DNA of 33,116 nt from Pseudomonadota bacterium (GCA_023391335.1 JAEWBG010000094.1:1-33116), one strand, 5' to 3'; counted from the stretch's first letter, positions 15,905 through 24,374 are shown. Notes: generated by a model from the sequence alone, not told the origin. Numbers and translations are program-made.

Positions 15905-17248
15905 ATGCTTGAAAAAGTCGTCATCGCCAATCGCGGCGAAATTGCGCTTCGCATTCTGCGTGCGTGCCGCGAGCTAGGCATCAAAACCGTCGCGGTGCAT
16001 TCCACTGCCGATTTCAATCAGAAGCACGTGCTGCTCGCCGATGAATCCGTGTGTATTGGCCCGCCGCCTTCCAAAGACAGTTACTTGAACATGCCGGCGA
16101 TCATCAGTGCTGCTGAAGTCACTGATTCGGTCGCGATCCATCCTGGCTACGGGTTCTTATCCGAGAACGCCGATTTCGCAGAGCGCGTCGAGAAGAGCGG
16201 CTTCATCTTCATCGGACCGAAGCCCGAGACCATTCGCATGATGGGCGACAAGGTTTCCGCCATCAAAGTGATGAAGGCCGCTGGCGTGCCCTGCGTGCCG
16301 GGATCGGATGGCCCCTTAGGCACCGTGCCTGAAGAAAACTTCCGCATTGCGCGTGAACTGGGTTATCCCGTCATCATCAAGGCCGCAGGCGGCGGCGGCG
16401 GCCGCGGCATGCGCGTCGTGCACAGCGATGCCACATTGATCAATGCGATCAACGTCACTCAGGCAGAAGCACTCGCTGCATTCGGCAACGGCGAGGTCTA
16501 CATGGAGAAGTTCCTCGAGAAGCCGCGCCACATCGAGATTCAGGTTCTGGCAGACCACTATGGCAACGTCGTCTCTTTAGGCGAACGCGACTGCTCGCTG
16601 CAACGTCGCCATCAAAAGGTGATCGAGGAAGCACCCGCACCTGGCATCACGCCGAAGCAGCGCAAGATGATCGGCGATCGCTGCGTCGCTGCTTGTCGCG
16701 ATGTCGGCTATCGAGGTGCAGGCACGCTCGAGTTCCTGTACCAAGACGGCGAGTTTTACTTCATCGAAATGAACACGCGCGTGCAGGTCGAGCATCCGGT
16801 GACCGAACAGATCACTGGTATCGACATCGTCAAAGCACAATTGCGCATCGCTGGCGGCGAACAACTGCCATGGACGCAAAACGACATCGTCATTCGCGGT
16901 CACGCGATCGAATGCCGCATCAATGCCGAAGATCCGAAGGGATTCATCCCCTCACCCGGCCCGGTGAAGCTGTTCCATGCGCCCGGCGGCCCGGGCATTC
17001 GCGTCGATAGTCACTTGTATAGCGGCTACACCGTCCCGCCGTTCTACGACTCGATGATCGGGAAGCTGATCGCTTATGGCGAAGACCGCGACACCGCCAT
17101 CGCGCGCATGAAGAATGCACTCTCCGAGATGGTGATCGAAGGCATCAAGACCAACATCCCGCTCCATCAAGAGATCTTCAATCACGCTGCATTCAAGGCG
17201 GGCGGATTGGATATTCATTATTTGGAGAGAAGGCTGGGAATAAAGTGA
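15905..17248 (+). CDS. accC: Biotin carboxylase subunit of acetyl-CoA carboxylase
   Basis: 447 aa, full length. MLEKVVIANRGEIALRILRA is the family start. The ATP-grasp glycine loop reads KAAGGGGGRGMRVV, and the active site includes FIEMNTRVQVEHPVTE and GHAIECRINAEDP. It carboxylates biotin on AccB using ATP and bicarbonate. Its stop codon (17246-17248) lies inside the first word of the next repeat element. Confidence 0.99.
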   Translation: MLEKVVIANRGEIALRILRACRELGIKTVAVHSTADFNQKHVLLADESVCIGPPPSKDSYLNMPAIISAAEVTDSVAIHPGYGFLSENADFAERVEKSGFIFIGPKPETIRMMGDKVSAIKVMKAAGVPCVPGSDGPLGTVPEENFRIARELGYPVIIKAAGGGGGRGMRVVHSDATLINAINVTQAEALAAFGNGEVYMEKFLEKPRHIEIQVLADHYGNVVSLGERDCSLQRRHQKVIEEAPAPGITPKQRKMIGDRCVAACRDVGYRGAGTLEFLYQDGEFYFIEMNTRVQVEHPVTEQITGIDIVKAQLRIAGGEQLPWTQNDIVIRGHAIECRINAEDPKGFIPSPGPVKLFHAPGGPGIRVDSHLYSGYTVPPFYDSMIGKLIAYGEDRDTAIARMKNALSEMVIEGIKTNIPLHQEIFNHAAFKAGGLDIHYLERRLGIK

Positions 17249-17386
17249 TGAGGTAATGGGGTGATGAAGTGAAGGGTGCATGTCATCTTTTCGTGACACC
17301 TCACACAACCCAGCCTGTCGATGCGGTCAACGACTGCATACCGATGAGCTGCGCATTTCACCTCATCACTCCATCACTTCATCAAC
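17245..17386. repeat. Palindromic octamer element between accC and prmA
   Basis: The left arm (17245-17276) has four 8-base words of the form GTGATGAN or close to it; the right arm (about 17359-17390) has the complementary words (CATCACTC type) in the same phase, with about 25 of 32 matches. The core holds a small TGTCA/TGACA hairpin near 17280-17297. The accC stop codon TGA is part of the first word, and the right-hand pyrimidine-rich DNA runs nearly to the prmA ATG at 17412. Confidence 0.85.
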
Positions 17387-17411
17387 GCTCCGCTCATCAC
17401 CGACTCCGCCC

Positions 17412-18323
17412 ATGCCCTTCCTCCAACTCACTCTCCCCATCGGCTCCGCAGATCCGGAGCCGTTCGAAGAGGCATTGCTCGAAGCCGGTGCAGTGTCGAT
17501 CACGTTGGAAGATGCAGGCGATGATCCGGTGCTCGAGCCCGCGCCAGGCACAACCCCGTTGTGGCCAACCGTTACGATCAAAGCATTGTTCGAAGCGAGT
17601 GAAGATCGCGACGCGCTAACCTCGCGGCTGCGCCAATCAGCATTGAAGTGGCCGCCGCCGCAATTCGAAGTCATCGAAGATCGCGCCTGGGAGCGCGAGT
17701 GGCTGAAAGACTTCAAGCCGATGCGATTCGGCCAGCGCCTTTGGATCTGTCCCGACGGCCAGCGGCCATCTTCCGCCTCAGAGCCTACGGCCTACGGCCC
17801 ACAGCCTGTCTTCCTTGATTTGGATCCCGGCTTAGCGTTCGGCACCGGAACCCATCCGACCACACGACTGTGTCTCGAGTGGCTCGATTCGGCGGATCTC
17901 AATAATCGCGACGTGATCGACCACGGATGCGGATCGGGCATTCTCGCCATCGCCGCATTGAAGCTCGGCGCCCAAAGTGCGCTGGCAGTGGACATCGACG
18001 AACAAGCGCTCACTGCGACGGTTGCGAATGCCGCACGGAATCAGGTCAGTGATCGAATCCACGTGTGCCCCGTGAACTCGATGCCTCGCATTCCAACTAA
18101 CGTCTTGCTGGCCAATATTCTGGCCGAGCCGCTGCTAGAACTTGCCGATGAACTGTCGATGCTCGTCGTTCCAGATGGTTGGATCGTGTTGTCCGGACTG
18201 CTGGAGTCGCAGGCCGATCAGGTGGCGAGGCGTTATCACCCATGGTTTGATATTGCGCCCACTATCGTGAGCGATGGCTGGGCCCGGCTCGACGGCCGAC
18301 GTCGAACACGGCCTCTGAATTAA
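17412..18323 (+). CDS. prmA: Ribosomal protein L11 methyltransferase
   Basis: 303 aa. N-terminal L11-recognition domain (MPFLQLTLPIGSADPEPFEE), then the SAM-dependent domain with GLAFGTGTHPTT, the SAM loop IDHGCGSGILAIAALKLG and the NILAEPLLEL motif. It trimethylates L11. The reading frame stays open 132 bases upstream, but that extension is translated repeat DNA, and MPFLQLT is the conserved start. Between residues about 117 and 133 a short extra segment, partly encoded by 7-base tandem repeats, lies in the linker before the catalytic domain. No Shine-Dalgarno is visible before the ATG. Confidence 0.96.
   Translation: MPFLQLTLPIGSADPEPFEEALLEAGAVSITLEDAGDDPVLEPAPGTTPLWPTVTIKALFEASEDRDALTSRLRQSALKWPPPQFEVIEDRAWEREWLKDFKPMRFGQRLWICPDGQRPSSASEPTAYGPQPVFLDLDPGLAFGTGTHPTTRLCLEWLDSADLNNRDVIDHGCGSGILAIAALKLGAQSALAVDIDEQALTATVANAARNQVSDRIHVCPVNSMPRIPTNVLLANILAEPLLELADELSMLVVPDGWIVLSGLLESQADQVARRYHPWFDIAPTIVSDGWARLDGRRRTRPLN
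17783..17810 (+). repeat. Heptamer array inside the prmA reading frame
   Basis: Two perfect copies of GCCTACG (17783-17796) are followed by two degenerate copies (GCCCACA, GCCTGTC). The 7-base period matches arrays elsewhere in the window. It encodes PTAYGPQP, in the loop between WICPDG and the conserved LDPGLAFGTGTH, where a short insertion should be tolerated. Confidence 0.75.
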
Positions 18324-18351
18324 CCTCGAAACGAGCGCAATCGCTGCTGAA

Positions 18352-19416
18352 GTGCTGACTCAGTGTCCCAACTGCCAGACGATTTTCCGCGTGACGAGCG
18401 AAATCTTGCGCGTTGCCGAAGGACAGGTGCGCTGCGGACGTTGCCAGACGCAGTTTGATGCGCTCGCACGGCTGATCGACGAAGACGACAACGGCGACTT
18501 GCAGATCGTTCAAACCAGCATCACAGCCGACGAAACCCCTGCCGACACAATCGAGGTCGAAGAGCCTGAAACTCACGAGGACATTACGCTCGAGGGACGC
18601 CGCATCGAAATTAGCGGCACATACCGAGCTTTGGGCGGGAAGGACGAATCTGTTCACGAAGAGGTGATCGAGGAGTGGGTCAATCTTGATGACACAGAAC
18701 CGCAAACACATGCGGAGGGCGCGCCCGAGGCCGCTGCTCAAGACACTGCGAGCGAACCCGCCGACGAACCTGCCCCGGTTGCTGAACCGACGCGCATCAG
18801 GCGCGCGACCAGACAGCCATTCGGCAACATTTCGCGTACGCCTCGGTCAGCGACGGATCCCGAACTGGAGTTGCTTGCGGCGCCGGCAGACAGAGCTCCG
18901 CCGACTTCGCGCGTTTGGCAGTGGCTCGCCGCACCGCTGCTGCTGATTCTGCTGATCCAAATCGTGCACGCTCACCGAGGCACTCTCGCACGGAATCCGA
19001 AACTCGGTCCGACGGTGCTTTCGGTCTATCGTGCTCTGGGTCTGAGTCTCACACCCGAGTGGAATCTGCACGCGTACGAGATTAGGCAATGGGGCGTGAT
19101 CTCGGACCCCTCCGTTCCCGGCACGCTGAAAGTACGTGCAAGCGTCAAGAACCTCGCCGAATTTCCGCAGCCTTATCCTTTGCTGAAGTTGGTATTGGAG
19201 GATCGCTGGGGCGAGCAGGTTCGCGCGCGCGAATTCGAGCCGCGCGAATATCTGGACTCCACATCGGCGGCCGAGCGCATGATGGCGCCAGCGCAGGAAG
19301 CGAACGCCACGATTGCAATCGTCGATCCAGGTCCAGACGCCGAGGGCTTCCGCTTCGATGTGTGTCTGCGCGGAATTTCCGGCACCGTCTGCGCAAGCGA
19401 AGTGCCGCAGCACTAG
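18352..19416 (+). CDS. Zinc-ribbon (MJ0042-type) and DUF3426 membrane protein
   Basis: 354 aa with a GTG start. The N-terminal zinc ribbon has C5-x2-C8 and C28-x2-C31 (QCPNCQTIFRV, RCGRCQTQF). A long acidic low-complexity region (about 40-180) leads to one transmembrane helix (191-206) and a C-terminal DUF3426 domain (about 215-350, VRASVKNLAEFPQPYPLLKL). The topology suggests a cytoplasmic zinc domain and a periplasmic DUF3426 domain. Function is unknown; the position between prmA and dusB-fis is conserved in gammaproteobacteria. Confidence 0.9.
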   Translation: MLTQCPNCQTIFRVTSEILRVAEGQVRCGRCQTQFDALARLIDEDDNGDLQIVQTSITADETPADTIEVEEPETHEDITLEGRRIEISGTYRALGGKDESVHEEVIEEWVNLDDTEPQTHAEGAPEAAAQDTASEPADEPAPVAEPTRIRRATRQPFGNISRTPRSATDPELELLAAPADRAPPTSRVWQWLAAPLLLILLIQIVHAHRGTLARNPKLGPTVLSVYRALGLSLTPEWNLHAYEIRQWGVISDPSVPGTLKVRASVKNLAEFPQPYPLLKLVLEDRWGEQVRAREFEPREYLDSTSAAERMMAPAQEANATIAIVDPGPDAEGFRFDVCLRGISGTVCASEVPQH

Positions 19417-19433
19417 TCTTTCAGCTTTTTTCC

Positions 19434-20432
19434 ATGCGCATCGGCCCGTACCAACTCGTCAACAACCTCTCGCTAGCACCCATGGCGGGTGTAACGGATT
19501 TGCCTTTCCGATTGCTCTGTCGCCGGCTCGGCGCCGGAATCGCGGCGGGCGAAATGCTGACGAGCGATGTGCGGTTGTGGCACACCGACAAATCTCGCCG
19601 TCGCATGGATCACACCGGCGAGGCCGAGCCGCGCGTCGTACAGATCGCGGGAGGCGATCCACAGATGATGGCCGAGGCCGCGCGCTTAAACGTCGAGTTC
19701 GGCGCGCAAATCATCGACATCAACATGGGGTGCCCAGCAAAGAAGGTCTGCAACAAGGCAGCCGGGTCTGCACTGATGCGCGATGAGCCGCTGGTGCGCG
19801 CAATCCTCGAAGCGGTCGTCAAGTCGGTAAACGTACCCGTGACTTTGAAAATGCGCACCGGATGGGACCCGGAGAATCGTAACGGCGTACGCATTGCAAA
19901 AATGGCAGAAGCCATCGGCGTGCAAGCACTCGCCGTGCATGGGCGCACACGCGCGTGTATGTACCGGGGAAACGCCGAGTACGAAACGATCCATGCCATC
20001 AAGGAGTCTGTCGGCATTCCAATTTTTGCCAATGGGGACATCGACTCACCGCAAAAAGCAAAGCTTGTTCTTGAACAAACTGGCGCCGATGGATTGATGG
20101 TCGGACGCAGCGCGCAAGGCCGCCCTTGGATCTTCCGCGAGATCGCGACATTTCTGCACGATGGCACCCTTCTGGCCGAGCCTTCCGCCTCGGAAGTCCG
20201 TGATATCATGCTCGCCCATTTGCGCGACCTGCATGCCTTCTATGGGGAGCAGGCTGGAGTCAGGGTCGCGCGCAAGCACATCGATTGGTATGCGAAAAGT
20301 CGCGCGTCGTCGCCTGCTTTGCGCCATGCCGTCATGCAGGCTGAAGATGCGCAAACGCAGCTTGAACGTGCACGCGAATATTTCGATGCGCTAGCAAGCG
20401 CATCCGCGAGCACATTCGACAGCGCAGCGTGA
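19434..20432 (+). CDS. dusB: tRNA-dihydrouridine synthase DusB
   Basis: 332 aa. The FMN-binding TIM barrel has PYQLVNNLSLAPMAGVTD, the catalytic cysteine C100 in NMGCPAKKV, VTLKMRTGW, VHGRTR and ANGDI. It reduces specific uridines in tRNA with NADPH. The frame is open far upstream over the DUF3426 gene, but MRIGPYQLVNN is the conserved start, 17 bases after that gene's stop. It sits before fis, as in E. coli, where the two form an operon. Confidence 0.98.
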   Translation: MRIGPYQLVNNLSLAPMAGVTDLPFRLLCRRLGAGIAAGEMLTSDVRLWHTDKSRRRMDHTGEAEPRVVQIAGGDPQMMAEAARLNVEFGAQIIDINMGCPAKKVCNKAAGSALMRDEPLVRAILEAVVKSVNVPVTLKMRTGWDPENRNGVRIAKMAEAIGVQALAVHGRTRACMYRGNAEYETIHAIKESVGIPIFANGDIDSPQKAKLVLEQTGADGLMVGRSAQGRPWIFREIATFLHDGTLLAEPSASEVRDIMLAHLRDLHAFYGEQAGVRVARKHIDWYAKSRASSPALRHAVMQAEDAQTQLERAREYFDALASASASTFDSAA

Positions 20433-20517
20433 CTCCATCATCTAATTGACTTGCAGCTGGCGCGATGCCGCGAGCTGTATCGATAGCCGCGAAAGCGCAT
20501 GAATTGCTGGAGAACCC

Positions 20518-20808
20518 ATGGCGCCAAAGAAAAAAACGAGAGCTCGTCGCGAGCCGATCGCCAGACCTTCAAGCCGAGCAATCCCGTTACGTACGATGAC
20601 CACCGAGGCATTGGACGCATACTTCGCCACGCTCAATGGTCACAAGCCCGGCCAACTGTACGACCTCGTCATGCGAGAGGTTGAGGAACCGCTGTTCAAA
20701 GCTGTACTCAATTACGCAGAAGGCAATCAGAGCCGCGCCGCCGATATCCTCGGCATCAATCGCGGCACCTTGCGTAAAAAATTGAAGGAGTATGGCTTGG
20801 CGTCATAG
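20518..20808 (+). CDS. fis: DNA-binding protein Fis
   Basis: 96 aa. The C-terminal helix-turn-helix NQSRAADILGINRGTLRKKL is the Fis signature, with LYDLVMREVEEPLFKAVLNY before it. The N-terminal 20 residues are unusually basic (MAPKKKTRARREPIARP) compared with E. coli Fis. Fis bends DNA and regulates rRNA promoters, recombination and chromosome topology. It lies 85 bases after dusB in the conserved dusB-fis pair. Confidence 0.97.
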   Translation: MAPKKKTRARREPIARPSSRAIPLRTMTTEALDAYFATLNGHKPGQLYDLVMREVEEPLFKAVLNYAEGNQSRAADILGINRGTLRKKLKEYGLAS

Positions 20809-20814
20809 ACGCCA

Positions 20815-20973
20815 GTGCGGAAGTGAGGGGTGAGTGAGTGAGGTGCGGAGCGCATCGGAATTCCACTCGTCTTTGCCTTCCTCAGCAGTAATAGGGCGCC
20901 GACTTCTCGTTACAATAGTTCGCGACTTCGCTCACTTCCTCACGGTCTTCCTTTCACTTCCTCACCTCCGCAC
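20815..20973. repeat. Palindromic octamer element between fis and purH
   Basis: Left array 20815-20850 has GTGCGGAA, GTGAGTGA and GTGCGGAG words; right array 20931-20973 has the complementary TTCCTCAC/CTCCGCAC words. Outer words GTGCGGA and TCCGCAC pair exactly. The core between them includes an ATTCCAC segment shared with the purH-purD element. It begins 7 bases after the fis stop and ends 5 bases before the purH ATG. Confidence 0.85.
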
Positions 20974-20977
20974 TCCC

Positions 20978-22537
20978 ATGCTCATTCCTATCCGCCGCGC
21001 GCTACTCAGTGTTTCCAACAAAGATGGTTTGCTTGAATTCGCGCAGGCTCTTCACTCTCGCGGCGTGGCGATCCTTTCCACCGGCGGCACTGCGACGCTG
21101 CTGGAAAAACACGGTGTAGCAGTCAAACAAGTCTCATCGCACACGGGCTTCCCGGAAATCATGGACGGGCGCGTGAAGACGCTCCATCCGAAAATCCATG
21201 GCGGCCTACTCGGGCGTCGCGATATCGACGATTCGGTCATGCAACAGCATGGCATCGAGCCGATCGATTTGCTCGTTGTGAATCTTTATCCGTTTGCGGC
21301 AACCATCGCTAAACCGAACTGCACGTATGAAGATGCGATCGAGAATATCGACATTGGCGGTCCTGCCATGGTCCGTGCGGCCGCGAAGAATCACGATCGC
21401 GTGACCGTGATCGTCGACCCGCTCGATTACTCGGCAGTTCTTGAAGAAATCTCGCAGAACGCCGGGGTGAGCGAGGCGACCCGAAAGCGACTTGCCGCGA
21501 AGGCGTTCTCGCATACCGCTCAATACGATTCCGCAGTCGCGAGTTATCTGACTCGTGTCACCGATCCCGCTCAAGGCGACTTCGCCCAGTCGCTGTCTTT
21601 GCACTTCAACAAGCGAATCGAGCTTCGCTACGGCGAGAATCCGCATCAAAAAGCCGCGTTCTACACCGTCCCGGACGCGCAGGGCGCAAGCATCGGCAGC
21701 GCTCGACAGTTGCAAGGCAAGACCCTTTCGTACAACAACATCGCCGACGGCGACACCGCATTCGAATGCGTTCGCCAGTTCGCCAATCCAGCATGTGTCA
21801 TCGTCAAGCACGCGAACCCGTGTGGAGTCGCAGTTGCGACCGATACCTTGTCCGCTTATGAGCGCGCGTATAAGACCGATCCAACATCCGCGTTCGGCGG
21901 CATCATCGCTTTCAACCGCGCCCTCACGGCTACGACCGCACGAGCAATCGTGGAGCGTCAGTTTGTCGAACTGATCATTGCTCCCGAAGTGGACGCACAA
22001 GCGCTGGACGTCTGCGCCCGCAGAGAAAACGTTCGCGTGCTCGTCACGGACGGGCTCGCGCCCAGTAACTTGCGATACGAGTACCGCAGCATCAATGGCG
22101 GGCTGCTGGCGCAAACTCGCGACGACGGCATGGTGGGCAAAGATGATCTGAAGATCGTCACGAAGCGCACACCAACCGATGCGGAACTGGACGATCTTTT
22201 GTTTGCGTGGCAAGTCTGCAAGTACGTCAAATCCAACGCGATCATCTACGCGAAGGACCGCATGACGATCGGTGTCGGCGCCGGGCAAATGAGCCGCGTC
22301 GTTTCTAGTCGAATCGCCGCGATGAAAGCCAAAGACGAGGGCTTAGTCGTTGCAGGCGCAGTGATGGCCTCCGATGCATTCTTTCCCTTCCGCGATGGAC
22401 TCGATGTCGCCGCGGAATTCGGCATCAAAGCCGTCATCCAGCCGGGTGGATCGATGCGCGACAACGAAGTCATCGCCGCCGCCGACGAACACGGCATCGC
22501 GATGGTGCTGACGGGGATGAGGCATTTCCGGCACTAA
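20978..22537 (+). CDS. purH: Bifunctional AICAR formyltransferase / IMP cyclohydrolase
   Basis: 519 aa, carrying the last two steps of IMP synthesis. The N-terminal MGS-like IMP cyclohydrolase domain has RRALLSVSNKDGLLEFA, ILSTGGTA and MDGRVKTLHPKIHGG; the AICAR transformylase domain has LRYGENPHQKAA, SYNNIADGDTA, the VKHANPCGVA Lys-His motif and SDAFFPFRDGLD. The frame is open upstream to 20834, but that stretch is translated repeat; MLIPIRRALLSVS is the conserved start. No Shine-Dalgarno: the ATG follows the pyrimidine-rich repeat arm. Confidence 0.98.
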   Translation: MLIPIRRALLSVSNKDGLLEFAQALHSRGVAILSTGGTATLLEKHGVAVKQVSSHTGFPEIMDGRVKTLHPKIHGGLLGRRDIDDSVMQQHGIEPIDLLVVNLYPFAATIAKPNCTYEDAIENIDIGGPAMVRAAAKNHDRVTVIVDPLDYSAVLEEISQNAGVSEATRKRLAAKAFSHTAQYDSAVASYLTRVTDPAQGDFAQSLSLHFNKRIELRYGENPHQKAAFYTVPDAQGASIGSARQLQGKTLSYNNIADGDTAFECVRQFANPACVIVKHANPCGVAVATDTLSAYERAYKTDPTSAFGGIIAFNRALTATTARAIVERQFVELIIAPEVDAQALDVCARRENVRVLVTDGLAPSNLRYEYRSINGGLLAQTRDDGMVGKDDLKIVTKRTPTDAELDDLLFAWQVCKYVKSNAIIYAKDRMTIGVGAGQMSRVVSSRIAAMKAKDEGLVVAGAVMASDAFFPFRDGLDVAAEFGIKAVIQPGGSMRDNEVIAAADEHGIAMVLTGMRHFRH

Positions 22538-22541
22538 CGTT

Positions 22542-22636
22542 GTGAGGACGTGAGGGAGTGAGAAAGTGAACGGCGCAGGTCCGTCCCAATTCCACTTCGC
22601 TACGACTTTCACTTCCTCACTTACTCACTCTCTCAC
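22542..22636. repeat. Palindromic octamer element between purH and purD
   Basis: This is the clearest copy. The left arm (22542-22570) has four words in strict 8-base phase, of the form GTGAGNNA. The right arm (22607-22636) has four complementary words, pairing over about 29 bases with five or six mismatches. The core (about 36 bases) contains AACGGCGCAGGTCCGT, similar to the hairpin core of the accB-accC element. It starts 5 bases after the purH stop and ends 6 bases before the purD ATG, filling the whole gap. Confidence 0.92.
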
Positions 22637-22641
22637 CCAAC

Positions 22642-23931
22642 ATGAAAGTTCTCATCATCGGCTCCGGCGGTCGCGAACACGCATTCGCGTGGAAGATTGC
22701 TCAATCGCCTCGCGTCAGTGAAGTGTTCGTCGCGCCGGGTAATGCAGGGACCGCAAGGGAACCCGGCGTTCGCAATGTCGACATTGCAGCGGATGACGTT
22801 ACCGCATTGGTCGAATTCGCACGCAAGGAAAAGATTGACCTCACGATCGTGGGACCTGAGGCGCCACTCGTTCTCGGTGTGACGGACGCGTTCGAAGCAG
22901 CGGGATTGCGATGTTTCGGGCCGCGTAAGCTCGCATCGCGTTTGGAAGGATCTAAGGCGTTCACGAAAGATTTCTTGAAGCGCTACGGCATTCCGACCGC
23001 TGCTTACGCAACGTTCACCAAGGACACATTCGACGAGAGTTGGGTTCGCGCGCAGCGAGCACCACTCGTCGTCAAGGCGGACGGATTGGCGGCCGGCAAA
23101 GGCGTCATCATTTGCGCATCGCAGGACGAAGCGGTTGCCAGCGCCAAAGCCATGTTTTCAGGTCAGTTCGGTGCGGCGGGCGACAAGGTCGTCGTCGAAG
23201 AATTTCTCGAGGGTGAAGAAGCGAGTTTCATTGCAATCGTCTCCGGCACGCAAATTCTGCCGCTCGCGACTTCGCAGGATCACAAGCGCCTAAGCGATGG
23301 TGATCGCGGTCCCAATACTGGAGGGATGGGCGCGTACTCACCCGCTCCGGTCGTCACGCCGGAAATTCATACCCGGATCATGCGTGAGGTCATGGAGCCG
23401 ACTGCTCGCGGGCTCATCTCTGAGGGCACGCCGTACATCGGATTTCTCTACGCGGGCATCATGGTTGCGCCAGATGGCACGCCGAACGTTCTCGAATTCA
23501 ACTGCCGTTTCGGCGATCCTGAAACGCAACCCATCCTGTCTCGCCTACAGAGCGACTTGGTCGATCTCTGCGAAGCCGGGCTCGATGGCAAGTTGGATCA
23601 GACGACCGCGCAATGGGATCCGCGCGCCGCGGTCGGCGTCGTTCTCGCCGCGGGCGGCTATCCAGAGTCGGTCGATAAGGGTGATGAGATCTCAGGCCTG
23701 GATGCGGCGGCACAATTACCGGGCAAGGTTTTCCATGCAGGCACCCAGCTTGCGGACGGTAAAGTCGTGACCAATGGCGGACGCGTTCTCTGCGCCGTCG
23801 GCCTTGGCGAGAACGTCAGCAGCGCGCAGCGCGCAGCGTACGCCCTGTGCGAAAAGATCAGCTGGCGCGGAATGCAGTATCGCCGCGATATTGGCTATCG
23901 CGCGATTGCTCGAGAGAAGAGCAAGATTTAA
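22642..23931 (+). CDS. purD: Phosphoribosylamine-glycine ligase (GAR synthetase)
   Basis: 429 aa, full length. Start MKVLIIGSGGREHAFAWKI; ATP-grasp landmarks APLVVKADGLAAGKGV and GPNTGGMGAYSPAPV; metal-site region LEFNCRFGDPETQ. It ligates glycine to phosphoribosylamine in purine synthesis. It is co-directional with purH. The ATG has no Shine-Dalgarno because the repeat arm runs to within 6 bases of it. Confidence 0.99.
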   Translation: MKVLIIGSGGREHAFAWKIAQSPRVSEVFVAPGNAGTAREPGVRNVDIAADDVTALVEFARKEKIDLTIVGPEAPLVLGVTDAFEAAGLRCFGPRKLASRLEGSKAFTKDFLKRYGIPTAAYATFTKDTFDESWVRAQRAPLVVKADGLAAGKGVIICASQDEAVASAKAMFSGQFGAAGDKVVVEEFLEGEEASFIAIVSGTQILPLATSQDHKRLSDGDRGPNTGGMGAYSPAPVVTPEIHTRIMREVMEPTARGLISEGTPYIGFLYAGIMVAPDGTPNVLEFNCRFGDPETQPILSRLQSDLVDLCEAGLDGKLDQTTAQWDPRAAVGVVLAAGGYPESVDKGDEISGLDAAAQLPGKVFHAGTQLADGKVVTNGGRVLCAVGLGENVSSAQRAAYALCEKISWRGMQYRRDIGYRAIAREKSKI

Positions 23932-23936
23932 AACGC

Positions 23937-24042
23937 AACACAAAGAGCACAAAGACAGACAGAGCAAAAAAGAGCATCAATGTTCGCTAAGAACTCCTGT
24001 TCCATATATGTGCTCTAGGTTCCGTTTTGTGCTCTCTGTGTT
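23937..24042. repeat. Palindromic nonamer element after purD
   Basis: AACACAAAGAGCACAAA (23937-23953) and TTTGTGCTCTCTGTGTT (24026-24042) are inverted complements with 16 of 17 matches; words repeat roughly every 9 bases (CACAAAGAG type). It lies between convergent genes. Its right arm is inside the 3' end of the minus-strand gene 24015-24365 and supplies that gene's last codons. Closely related words recur at 28617-28659 and 30789-30881. Confidence 0.9.
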
Positions 24043-24365
24043 CCGTCCGGCGCCTTCCTGACATCCACTTCAAGAATCACCAAGATCGAGCCGTCGCCTA
24101 GATCGAAGCTGCGCTCGATTCCCGCTTTGCTTGGAAGTGTCTCGGCGAATGACTTCAGTGCGGTGGCCGGAACCGTGATCCAAATGCCGGTCGGATCGCT
24201 TTCCAACTGCCACTGATTGAGCGCGCTCGGACGCACGTTGATTTTGAACGCATGATTGCGCGGAAGTGCGACGATTAGTTCGACCGCCCGGCCCGCGGCG
24301 AGCTGATCGAATTCCGCCGAGCTCAAGCGACAGCGGATGGAGTCCGCGGTGAAACGCACTTTCAT
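24015..24365 (-). CDS. Small conserved protein, DUF7009-like
   Basis: 116 aa, no signal peptide or membrane segment. It begins MKVRFTADSIRCRLSSAEFDQL, which resembles the small uncharacterised proteins I know as DUF7009 (MKIRIKxNSIRxRLTQSE). That match is from memory. The body alternates hydrophobic residues like a small beta barrel (GIWITVPATALKSF, GSILVILEVD). The final residues RKAPDGTQRAQNGT come from the palindromic repeat, so the family domain probably ends near ILEVDV. It starts 9 bases after the kinase-like gene and is probably co-transcribed with it. Function unknown. Confidence 0.72.
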   Translation of the reverse strand: MKVRFTADSIRCRLSSAEFDQLAAGRAVELIVALPRNHAFKINVRPSALNQWQLESDPTGIWITVPATALKSFAETLPSKAGIERSFDLGDGSILVILEVDVRKAPDGTQRAQNGT

Positions 24366-24374
24366 GCGATGGCG

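Noticed and set aside
19089..19433. N-terminal extension of dusB
   Set aside because: It overlaps the DUF3426 gene in another frame; MRIGPYQLVNN at 19434 matches the conserved family start.
20834..20977. N-terminal extension of purH
   Set aside because: It translates the palindromic octamer element; the conserved PurH start is at 20978.
21206..22288. A 360-codon minus-strand ORF inside purH
   Set aside because: Antisense to conserved purH sequence throughout, with no domain or start signal.
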